Source: Thelephora terrestris (lineage: Eukaryota; Basidiomycota; Agaricomycetes; Thelephorales; Thelephoraceae). Taken from it: a stretch of DNA of 64,000 bases. Made by a program: the position numbers and the translations under genes. The stretch spans positions 806,001-870,000 of the forward strand of contig WIUZ02000002.1 in the NCBI GenBank assembly GCA_015956445.1, given 5' to 3'. The notes under the pieces were generated by a model, which worked only from the letters and a program-made list of their open reading frames with translations, was not told where the DNA came from and searched no databases. Of this stretch, positions 32,120-43,081 are shown piece by piece (positions within the stretch are counted from its first letter, which is position 1; the number at the start of each line of letters is the position of its first letter).

Positions 32120-33756
32120 AATAGGGCATTTGTAGCATCTGTAACAGACAACATAATGGCAAAAAATGGCAACAACTCGAAGGATGCCCGAACGATCTAA
32201 CGACCGCTCGTTCATGACAACTGCTGGTGGTAACCTGGCCTTGACTCACGTCCAGAAGATTGGCTACCAATCCCGATCGTGGAACCACATGGAGAGATAC
32301 TTCCAATGGTGCAGGGTTCGAGCGGCCAAGGCCAATGCACACTCAAAGGAAGAGGCGATACTTTCAATCGGGACCCGCCACCCCTGCTCGATCTAGAACT
32401 TGAACGTCCTCTGTCTGAGAAGACAGGGTTCCTGGTCGACGCCCTACCCCGAGATTCTGTCCCTGAATCTAAAGATCTGGTGTGGGATGTAGAAAGGCTT
32501 GTCATCGAGCCATTGACCGAAACGAGACACGGTATTGGTGCTGGCAACGATGGCGAGGGTGCCATCAGAGAGGAAATCTGCCAATTGGCCGTCATAAACC
32601 GGACATGATTTGAGTTAGATAAATACAACGAATATAAATGGGATGAGCGGCGCACACTCACATGGCGACGGTACGGGCCCTTGGTGATCGACCCGTGATT
32701 CAGATGTTCGCCGGCCACGTTGCAGCCAAGCGACGTCCTCACTACGGAGTCGATGGACCTAGACGATGTCCTTGAGGCGGTGTTCCTTGCTTTGGACTCC
32801 TCTACCTCAGATATTGATCTTTCCTCTCATACTGAACAGGCAGGTGACAGGACGGGTGTGGTAGGAATGAGCCCACGCAATTGAGGACCTGAGGAGGCCG
32901 GTGTTCCAACGGACGCGAGAGTCTCAAGGCAACATCTCGAGAGCGTCATTATGCCATGATGATACCAAGTGCACCGGAGATGTGACCGGGGAATCTAGGA
33001 GATTATACTGGAGGCGTGGAAGTGAGCACAAGGGACGGAGCAGGAGGATGAGGGAGACAGGCCTACGTGATAACATCGTTGGCTATTAAGGCATCTTCCT
33101 TTGATTGATCCTTGGTACATTAGGCATTGGCAAGGGCTTAGAATTGATGAGGGGAGTCGGGTACCCAGCGTTGCGGTAACTAGATTTGATGGTCTCCTCC
33201 GAAGCTGGGTTCCGGCTTTCGAACTCGATGATGACTGGGAACTAGACCCGCATGGATCAAACGAGTCATTCTGACGTTCACAGACGTCTGGAGTACCCGA
33301 CAGGCTATTGGCCCGAAGGTAGGGGCTGTAATTGGGCGCCCTTATTGGTGGGATGCAGACGAGTTTGACACCGAGCGAGAAACTGAGTGATAGGTCAAGC
33401 GGGTGGAAGTGAATTCGAATGTTGCTGGTTTTCAGGACGGTGGGGGGGGGGAGGTGTAAGCGATTGACCGGTTATTGTCGTCGTAGAGGGTTGAATTTCA
33501 GAATGGAGAAGGGAAATGGGTGGTAGGAGTGAACATTGAAGGATCAGGGCATGGGTGTGATGATGACCTTGGTCGGCACATGCCGTAAGTACCCTCAGTC
33601 ACTTTGACACTGACCGGGGTCATGATCATCTCAAGGTCGACAATCGGCCCTTCAGTAGTTTTTTCAGTGACCCAAAACTCATGCGCCCAATTTTCCGATA
33701 AGAACCACGGACTCATGATGGGTACTGATCATGAGGTGGCGCGACTTCCCACAGTG
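32120..33756. other. CACTA 3' region, no secure gene
   Basis: A minus-strand open frame at 32212-32742 (176 residues, Ser/Arg-rich, with SDRGRSSSRSSRGGGSRLK) and a short plus frame from 32752 (MDLDDVLEAVFLALDSS) may be exons of small genes, but neither has a clear start-stop model. The last 150 bases hold subterminal GGTACTGA-type motifs before the inverted repeat. Confidence 0.35.
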
Positions 33757-35773
33757 TACCTAGAGGAAGGCGTTAGTGCGAACACACGAAGCTCTAGGTC
33801 TCCCCCATACCTGGTCATCCGTAGTATAGGGAGTCCCTGCCGCACAGGCATAGGTCTTGCGAGCGGCGGCACGACGGTCAATACGGGAGATGGTGGAGAT
33901 GCCGTTGGCGACTTTGTAGGTATGGTTGTTGGGGAAGGACATGTTTTGGTAAGATGATGGGGAAGTTGCTGGTGTTGCTGATCAAGGATGGCTCCAAGAA
34001 GACATCCTTCTTATAGCCTAGATCGGTGATCCTTCACGTGACCTACCTCGACGAACCTCATTGGTCCGGGTCACATCAACTTCCGCCCCTGTACCATCAT
34101 CGTTGGCTTACTACATCAAGCTGACACCTCGGCCCGCGGGACGGCCTTGGAAGAACTTCGTTCCGGAACGCCTAGAACACGTGCGCACTAAAAATAGGTC
34201 TCAAGACCCTGATGACCCCTTTATGACATCACGAACCCCTTTTACGACCCCTCATGACTTTACGATTACGATCAACCCTGGACCCTGATCACACACGTGG
34301 ACAGTCACATCACAGTCTCCTAACCGGAGGAAGGAATCGCTGTTATTCGGAAGGAGTGCCTTAGACTCCTTCTGGTAGCCAGCACATGTGGAGTAGCCGT
34401 TAGCGTGAAACACCGGCGAATCTATAATCCCTTATGTCCCATGAGTCTAGGCCCATGCTCCTCATGTTTGGACACACGATAAGGTTGCCACTAGTCCGTG
34501 ATGCTGTTACCGCCTACAGACAACAAGGGATGCTGTATGGTCTCTATCTTTGGCCTCTCCAAAGGAAGCATCCAAGAAGATTCTCACCTAGCCCTTGGGT
34601 GTGATCCCCAGGTACGAACTTTCATGACCCCATGCCCCTATTTCTTTTAGGATTAGTGTTATCTTTTATGCAATCCTTCACACGCTAGTAAGGCCCTTTG
34701 TCCTTTATTCTCCCACGCGTCATATTTGTTCGCTTCCCTTACTTAGCGTTCTCACACTCCTTATCTCCCTTTGTTCTGGACTTAATAAGGGTATATTAGG
34801 GTATTGACGTCATGGCCACTCCTTTAGTATAAGTAGCAACTGTGGCTGTATCGTAGTACCTTAGTTTTGTTACCTCAGGAAATCCTCTGCCCTTCTCAGC
34901 CCAGTTGCAGTTAAGGACAAGTCAGAGTTTCTTGTTTGATCCAAGACATCCCCATCTGCTCTCCCTCCCGCTCTGCGCGTCAACTGTGCCTTGTAACTAT
35001 AGACTCCTAGCAGTCATATTAGAACACCTCGAGCGTCCAGTCGATCAACTGGTGGAGTCATCAATCCTGCTGTAGGGATCAACCCTTGCTTGTTAAATCG
35101 AACGAAGTGCGGTTTAGGTTGGGTTTCTCTTTAGGATTTTGACCTGACTTGTAGTGACCTCGGACAACCTACCGGAAGAATAGAGACGTGATCGTTCTCT
35201 CACAAGCTAGTTGGACTAGTGAGTACTCTGCGGAGTTGGCTCAGTGCACTGGTAGTTGTTGGGGTAGAGTGGCCCTGACAGTACCTTAGTTTTGTTACCT
35301 CAGGAAATCCTCTCCCCTTCTCAGCCCAGTTGCAGTTAAGGCCAAGTCAGAGTTTTCTGTTTGAACACAAGACATCCCCATCTACTCTCCCTCCTGCTCT
35401 GCGCATCGTCTGTGCCTCATAACTATAGAACCCCAGCATTCAGAACATAGAACACCTTGAACATCCAGTTGATCACCTGGTGGAGTCATCAAACCCGTCG
35501 TAGGGATAAACCTTTGTTGGATAAACCAAGTGAAGCTCGGTTTAGGTTAGGTTTCCCTTTGGGATTTCGATCTGACTTGCAGTGACCTGTCAGGAACATG
35601 GTATTTTTAAACTTTTTATAACACACTCTTTCTTCGAACTCTTCTTACCACTTCTTATGTTTTGAATGCTTCACACTCCTTATCCTTTACACCGATCATT
35701 CAAAACACACAAACGCGCATACATTCACGGCAATACGGAACAACATGGCTATACTAATGCTTATACAACATCC

Positions 35774-38637
35774 TCAAAAGTCGACTCTATCTACGGCAGG
35801 CCTCATGGTCATCAACTGTCCATCCCGGAGATCGTAGTGCTGGCCCCTCCTCGCTAGGACCTCCCCGAACATAGCGTCACCGTCTGCGGCACTCAGCTGA
35901 ACGATTAGTTCAAGCCGATAGGAATAGATGCCTTCAAGCGGACCGATCAGCCTCCCAGATGTCACCGAACTCTGGAACACCTGGTCCCACATCGCCATCA
36001 CCGGGTGACTGCTCGACAGCACTATCGACGTAGTCGGCGAGCAATCCTCTGTCTCCCTCATCGGACCCCTGGGTGGGATCCTGCCTTGCGAGGTGAAGCT
36101 GGTGTCGGAGTTGGATCTCGGACTCGACCTGTCGGTAAGGACGGTGGACCCGATATCGGAATCCTCGCTCCTCACCTCGACCAGAGAGGTCACAATCCGA
36201 CTCGACTGGTCGAGGGTAAGGATTAGCCGACGCGGTTATACGATGAGCAAGACAGCGTCGAGAGTGCTTGCAACGTTGCCCCTTAGTCACCGGTGTCGCG
36301 ACGTCAAAACTCCCAATCTCCGATTCCTTCCTATTGGTCGTTCGACTCCATTGAGTTCCGGACTCTTCTTGGCCTCGCGACTGCCTCGAGGCAGCCTTCA
36401 CCCTGATCACCGGACCGCCTCTATTGTTTCTCGGACGTTCTTCCCCGCTTCGCACCCCCCCTCGGGAACCCTGTTTTGAATCCTCGCGTTCTGCCATCCG
36501 CCACACGCTATCCGACCCTCCGGAACTCTGATATCCCCGACGCCTCGTCCCCCTCGCCTTTCATCCTCGTTTCAACTCTCGTTCTAGCCCTTCGCCATCG
36601 TTATCTATCGTTATCGATCCCTCCCGCCATTGATCTCCAGTTATCCCATCGTTCTGCGCTCTCGTCCCCGCGATTCCTTATCGATCGGAACTTCCCGGTC
36701 GATCGATCAGTTCCATTCCCCGCACCGTTCCGTTCTCCGGGCATTTGCCTCCATTGCTATCTTCCGCTCTCGATTTCTGTTCCCCTGCATTTTCTCCTGT
36801 ATGACGCGGCTTCCCCTCCTGCCGTCGTCACCCCTTCGTCATCGTCCCTGTAGTTACTCAGCCTTCGTCGTCGTTTCCCCCCCCTAGTAGTTACCCCTCT
36901 TACCAAGTTCCTCTTAGTTTCGCTTTTCCGTTCCCCTTCTCTCTCATGGACTATCTCGACACTGCTTATTTAGGAGATTCTTCGGTTTCCTTTATATACT
37001 GTGTCTTAGATAACCTGGAATGCATCGACTCAGATCCCCCAGTTCAGTTTCAGTCCGAGTTCTCCAGTTCTCCGGTTCGCTCTCCAGTTCTCAAGTCAAG
37101 TTCTCGGCTTCTCTGTGTCTTCTCTCTTGCTCCTACCAAAAACCTGCCTCAGCTACTTTACGACTTCGCGGTGATTCTCCATCGCAACTCTCCGCAACCT
37201 CGGTTCCTATCCCCCTCTGCTTTGTCTCGAAACTCGCGCTTTACTCTAGTCGTCGCGGTCTTCCCCGGCGATTCTCCAGACATCTTCGGGCATCTCTGAA
37301 CAGATCTTCTGTTCCGGTGGTCGTACAGAACTCAACACTCAACCGGTACCCACCTCAACTGCTTGTACACTCTTTTTAGGGTATCCGACTACCAGGAGTG
37401 TTCAGCTAGTTCACCGGACGTACCTCGGCGACCCTCGGAGCATCTTCGGCTCGGTCAACATCCATGACCTCATCCTCGATCTTCACCAACTGATGGATCG
37501 GCTGCAAGACACAGCGCCCACAGTTCTCCTTGTCAGAAGTGGCCAAGGTAGAAGCCGGACCAGGAGTCAGAACGGGAACCGCGTTCTCAATCGGAGGCGT
37601 CGCATAGGACGACGGGTTAGGAGATGGGAGTACCACCTCGTCGGCGTACTCCAACTCAAACGGAACATCGGCGGTCCCCTGACCAACCAATTTGGGACCC
37701 TCCTTGCAGTTGCAGGTCTTGTCCTGCAAGGACTCAACCTGCGCTGTCAACACAGCCACCATGTTCTCGAGCTCTTCCGTCTAGAAGAAGGTCTTTCAGT
37801 TATTGCACAAACTGCAAAGGCTGAAAGACGACCTTTTCATCCCTCCTGGCCAACGCTCCCTTGATGTTGTTGTCCCGAACCTTCAAACCAGCGATCAACT
37901 CCTGATGGTTGGCGACCATTGCCTCCAACGCCTCGTTCGTCCCTTGTTGGAAGGCTGCCAAGGTCTCCTTCATCTGAAGACCCTCCACTGACAAACGAAG
38001 GACGTCTGCCTTCGCCTCTTTCACCTCACGCTCCAATCGTTCAACCTAGGCAGTCCGATTAGTCGAGAGTCATACTCGAATATTCAGACAGAAAACCTAC
38101 CCGGCTTTCTCCCTCCCGAACGAGCGACCACAAGAGGCTAGTAGAAGCGGTAGCGTGGCGGACGGCGCGAGGAACGGTTGCTCCGTGCTCCAACAGGTCC
38201 TGATCGTAGATCCCCCTCTGCAGGGTGTACCAGAGCTCCTTCTTGATCGGATGCTCCAGCTCCCCGAACCTACCCCTCATCTGGAAGGCCACCTTCTCGG
38301 CGATTATGGTACGGACCCAGAGCTCGTCATCCCAGGTCAACCCCATCAAATGTGGGATTGTCTCCCTGAGACGTTCGGTGTCCACTTCTGTAACGACCTC
38401 CAAGATCTAGAAGCCGTTAGTTTGACATCAACGCCTAAAAGAACGTGCCTCTACCTAGAGGAAGGCGTTAGTGCAAACATACTAAGCTCTAGGTCTCCCC
38501 CATACCTGGTCATCAGTGGTATAGGGAGTCCCTGCCGCACAGGCATAGGTCTTGCGAGCGGCGGCACGACGGTCAATACGGGAGATGGTGGAGATGCCAT
38601 TGGCGACTTTGTAGGTATGGTTGTTGGGAAAGGACAT
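35774..38637 (-). pseudogene. Family I gene in copy 4, solo LTR in intron 4
   Basis: ATG at 38637, stop at 35774. Exons correspond one to one with 9248-10986. The 1.1-kb solo LTR G3 entered intron 4, just after the GTACGTCCGG donor region, so all five exons remain. Protein very similar to copy 1. Confidence 0.65.
36294..37413 (+). repeat. Solo LTR G3, 1120 bp
   Basis: Borders TGTCGCGACG.. and ..CAGCTAGTTCA, target duplication CCGG (36290-36293, 37414-37417). A TATATA at about 36992-36997 with a pyrimidine-rich downstream region fits an LTR promoter. It is the complete relative of G1 and G2. The 4-bp duplication and length suggest an LTR retrotransposon, but no internal part is here, so the superfamily is open. 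Confidence 0.7.
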
Positions 38638-41058
38638 GTTGTGGTAAGATGATGGGGAAGTTGCTGGTGTTGCTGATCAAGGATGGCTCCAAGAAGACGT
38701 CCTTCTTATAGCCTAGATCGGTGATGCTTCACGTGACCTACCTCGACGAACCTCATTGGTCCGGGTCACATCAACTTCTGCCCCTGTACCATCATCGTTG
38801 GCTTACTACATCAAGCTGACACCTCGGCCCGCGGGACGGCCTTGGAAGAACTTCATTCCGGAACGCCTAGAACGCGCGCGCACTAAAAATAGGTCTCAAG
38901 ACCCTGATGACCCCTTTATGACATCACAAACCCCTTTTTATGACCCCTCATGACTTTACGCTTACGATCAACCCTGGACCCTGGAACACACACGTGGGCA
39001 CGGGGTATCAACATTTGGACACTGCGCTTCTAATCGGATAGTAACCCTATCTGATCTAGTTGTGCTTTGGAAGCAGAGTAGGCCCGAGCCGAGAACGGCG
39101 GCCGAAGAATATAATCCCTGGTGCCACTTAGGAAGAACGATATTCCCAGGTGCTATGCCTAATCAAGACTGGGTCTGATCAAGCGATTACGGTTGCAACT
39201 CCCAGGTTACTGCCTGTCCGTTGGTATCATACCACCTACCGACAACAAGGGATGTGTAGAGTTCCTTTGATCTCTAGCCAATCACAAAGCTCAGAGACGG
39301 TGCTCACCTGACCCTTGGGTGTGGTCTAGATTCAGGTACGAACTTTCATGACCCATGCCCCTCTTTCTTTTAGGACTAGTGTTATCTTTACCCCTATGTT
39401 TCATGCGGACATTTGTTATCTTTTATGCAATCCTTCACACGCTAGTAAGGCCCTTTGTCCTTTATTCTCCCACGCGTCACCTTTGTTCGTTTCCCTTACT
39501 TAGCGTTCTCACACTCCTTATCTCCCTTTGTTCTGGACTTGATAAGGGTATATTAGGGTATTAACGTCATGGCCACTCTTTTTAGTATAAGTAGCAACTG
39601 TGGCTGTATCGTAGTACCTTAGTTTTGTTACCTCAGGAAATCCTCTGCCCTTCTCAGCCCAGTTGCAGTTAAGGACAAGTCAGAGTTTCTTGTTTGATCC
39701 AAGACATCCCCATCTGCTCTCCCTGTCAACTGTGCCTCGTAACTATAGACTCCCAGTAGTCATATTAGAACACCTCGAGCGTCCAGTCGATCAACTGGTG
39801 GAGTCATCAATCCTGCTGTAGGGATCAACCCTTGCTAGTTAAACCGAACGAAGTACGGTTTAGGTTGGGTTTCTCTTTAGGATTTCGACCTGACTTGTAG
39901 TGACCTCGGACAACCTACCGGAAGAATAGAGACGTGATTGTTCTCTCACAAGCTAGTTGGACTAGTGAGTACTCTGCGGAGTCGGCTCAGTGCACTGGTA
40001 GTAGTTGGGGTAGAGTGGCCCTGACATGACCTTGGACAACCTACCGGAAGAATATAGGCGTGACCGTCCTATCACAACTAGTTGGACTAGTGAGTACTCT
40101 GCAGAGTCGGCTCAGTGCACTGGTAGTTGTTGGGGTAGAGTGGCCCTGACAAATACTGTCCTGATGTTGGGTCCACCCAACACTCCTGACATCCCAAGAC
40201 GTCATGAAATACCCCCTCATGCATCTCTGTTGTCACTTGGTCTAGCCCTTCTCTCACTAAGTTGAACCCATACTTCTCCTGTAGCTTCACAACCTCCAAC
40301 TTCAGCCTCATGCGCACTTGATGAGCTTTGTTGATGGATGACAACACTGTCCAGAACACATCATCAGATTTGTCCAAATCTTCTTTGAGGTCCTCTCCAC
40401 CATCTGAGGAGCTGGGGCAGGACTCCAAGGGGGGGATTGAGGGAGAGGGACACCCTGATCCTGGTGGAGTTGGAGGGATGACTGGGGGCTGACCATTGGG
40501 GAGACACGGTCAACAGACGCAGTGCTCTCAGACAGCCGCCTGAAAGGGTTTCCAGTGTTCATTAACAAAATGTGCAAACTCTTCATTGAAGCTCCCGAAC
40601 ATAACGTACATAACACTGGGGGCAAGGGCACCTGGAAATGGTGATTACATTTTGATTACATGGTGAGTTCATGTGCACTTTCCAATAATTGTAATTGCCA
40701 ATTCCAGGTTGATTACATTTCAAATGTTCTCAGCAAATGTTTCTGAGGTATTTTTGACATGTGGGCAAAAATGATATTGCAATGTAATTAACATTTTCTC
40801 AATTGTCCAAGATGTAATCCAAACGTGCTCAAAAACATGAGATGTTTTCACGATGTACCCACTGGGTGCATTTAGGAAACATTGGTTGGGAACATTTTGA
40901 GGAAATTTCAAATGGAGTTGGTGAAATCAGTTCAATTACATGTCAAGGTAACATTTGAAATGTAATCAACCTGGAATTGGCAATTAAAATGATTGGAAAG
41001 TGCACATGAACTCACCATATATGTCAGGGTTGAAGGCCTGCTTACTGTTTGTGGGGCG

Positions 41059-41655
41059 CTAGAGGATTAGCGGGGTAAGGGGTGTCGGGTTGTTTTTACT
41101 AAAGGGAGTTCTGGGAGTGGAGGTGAGAGGTGGAGGTATATCAAGAGCGAGGGGTGACTCGAATTGATAAGGGTGGATGGGGGAGTTATAGTATTGGCAG
41201 AATTCAACTAGGTGTTGAATGAATGGTTCAAAGTCTTGATCGCTGAGTCGCTCAAAACTGTTGAGGTATTCTATAACAGTGAAAGGGAGGTCAGTTGGAA
41301 TATCCCACCAAAGAACGATGATAGCAGGACAGTGAGTATGAATGTTGGTAGTGAGATGAATACGTGGGGTAGGGAAGTAAAAGGATGGGCTGATACTGAA
41401 GTAGACAGTGGCTAGCATGCTCTCAGTGAAATCAGATTTCCACAGGAATTGATGATCAGCTCCGAGTAGGAATGGGGGAGAGGTAACTCCGGCATCGAGA
41501 GCAGCAAAGGGTCGATAATAGGGGTGATGAGCTAATAGACCACTGGTTCTATTAAGCTGAAGACTTCTGATGAGTTTATACTCCCAGATAGATTGTTGAG
41601 TGTCAGGTATGACTGGACGTTGGATGGGGCTGTTGGAGGGGAAAGGATTTGGGGC
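41059..41655 (-). pseudogene. Family II gene A in copy c
   Basis: Runs parallel to 12943-13566 (TVYFSISPSFYFPTPRIHLT, LWWDIPTDLPFTVIEYLNSF, PIHPYQFESPLALDIPPPLT) and ends close to the element border. Function unknown. Confidence 0.5.
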
Positions 41656-43081
41656 GCTGAACGTACACTTGCAGGAGAATTCCTGCTGGGATGAGTTAGA
41701 TAAGTGGTAAGACGTGAGGAGAATTCCTCAGCTTACTTTGTTTATTGAGCAATTGGTAGGAGAGTACAGAAGAGATTGAGAATGGGGGAAAGAAAGGAGT
41801 GAACGCTCTTCCTTATATACCCAATCCTCTACATGCTTAGTAATTATACAATGAGTCAAACAAGAGTCAACATGGTCTGTGCGTAGTTTAGGGCAGGCTG
41901 AATGAGTCAGAGAAGTCGGACTTAGAATGATCAGTGGTAAATACAAATAGGGGAACAGTAAGAGATGAGTCAATGGGAGTACAATGGGGATTTCTCAGGT
42001 TTCAAGGTAACAATAGAAGAATGACAGGGATTTCTCATGATCAATGGGGATTTCTTATGATTGATGGGATCGCGATTGGGGTTGAGGGTTTGTTTATCCT
42101 TTTTGGGACATTAATGGGTAATGGTTTATTGTCTTTACCCCTTTTTGGGTGTCCCATTGTTCTGGACGTATATATCCTGTGGGGTTTTTGTGATCTTTTC
42201 CCCTCATCATCTCTTTTCCTCTCCCACAATCTCACAACAACTTCCCTTCTCATAAACAACTTCTACTACCATGTCTCTCAACACCGTTGCCATCCCCTTT
42301 GTCGCTGCCTCTACTTATGAGGCCAACACCCCCTACAATGTCGCCAATCACTTGTACGACACCCCTGCCGCCATCGCCCACGAGAACAAAGTCGCTCAAG
42401 ACTTCCTTCGTCAGCACGAGGCTTCTTCCAGAGTTTGGAAAGAGGCTGGATACGATGCTCCTGACATCTCTGCCTGTGATAAAGCCACACAGGAGTTCGC
42501 TCGTCAACAAAAGGCCCCTTTCCGAGTTTGGGATCAGGCTGGGCACCTTATCCCCTTGTTGGATACCATGGAGCGAGATAGGGAGGAGAGAATTATTCGC
42601 TTAGAGAAGCAAATGGATCTCATGTATGTCATGTTTGGAAGTTTTGATGAAGACTTCGTGCATTTTTGTAATGAACATTGGAAACCTCTTCAGGCGGCTC
42701 TCAGATCCCATTGCGTCTGCTGACTGTGCTCCTCCGAGCCTCAGCCCTCAGTCTTCCCTCTGACTCCAGCACGATCAGGGAGTTTCTCTTCCTCAATCCC
42801 CTCCTTGGAGTCCTGCCCCAGTGCTTCAGATGGTGGAGAGGACTGTGAAGAAGGGTCGCAAGAGTCTGATAGTTCGTACTGGACAGCGGTGTCATCCGTC
42901 GAGCAAGGCTCACCAAGTTTGTATGCGGTTGAAGTTAGAAGTGGCGAGTCTGCAGGACAAGTATGGGTTCGGTCTAGTGAGTGAGGGATTATTGGAAGTG
43001 AGGAGGGAGATGTATGATGGGTTGGAGCACGATGTTCTGGGTTGTCGGGACTGCTGGGTGGACCCGACTTCGGGAGAGTAT

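Larger units (their letters stand above)
23585..33756. mobile_element. CACTA/CMC (Plavaka-like) transposon, 10.2 kb
   Basis: Terminal inverted repeats CACTGTGGGAAGT.. and ..ACTTCCCACAGTG with target duplication TAC (23582-23584, 33757-33759). It encodes a Tnp2-family transposase (27957-32119), a spliced minus-strand gene (23901-24711), a possible further spliced gene (about 27158-27870) and a DUF6535-like fragment. GGTACTGA occurs just inside both ends, as subterminal transposase sites would. Ends, 3-bp duplication and Tnp2 gene agree on the CMC superfamily. It would be autonomous in design but its transposase gene is split by foldback M1. Confidence 0.9.
22032..33942 (-). pseudogene. Family I gene in copy 3, CACTA element in intron 1
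   Basis: The family I gene from the ATG near 33942 to the stop at 22032. The 10.2-kb CACTA element (23585-33756) lies between exon 1 and exon 2, inside intron 1, so exons 2-5 (22032-23534) stay together. The protein is close to that of copy 1. Confidence 0.6.
21847..35280 (-). mobile_element. Family I copy 3, holding the CACTA transposon
   Basis: Borders TGTCAGGAACATGG.. and ..GTGGCCCTGACA with target duplication GTACC (21842-21846, 35281-35285), inside copy 2. Its own length is about 3.26 kb once the 10,172-bp CACTA element is discounted. Confidence 0.88.
35588..40026 (-). mobile_element. Family I copy 4
   Basis: Borders TGTCAGGAACATGG.. and ..GTGGCCCTGACA, target duplication TGACC (35583-35587, 40027-40031), inside copy 2. 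Its own length is about 3.3 kb without the solo LTR at 36294-37413. Confidence 0.88.
18971..40151 (-). mobile_element. Family I copy 2, holding copies 3 and 4
   Basis: Borders TGTCAGGAACATGG.. and ..GTGGCCCTGACA, target duplication AATAC (18966-18970, 40152-40156). Its own sequence (18971-21846, 35281-35587, 40027-40151) adds up to about 3.3 kb, the usual size. Copies 3 and 4 entered its noncoding half. Confidence 0.88.

Noticed and set aside
36476-37379. Ser/Pro/Leu-rich open frames in the G-type LTRs (also 15148-15848, 16147-17174)
   Set aside because: Low-complexity translations of pyrimidine-rich LTR DNA that differ in frame between copies.
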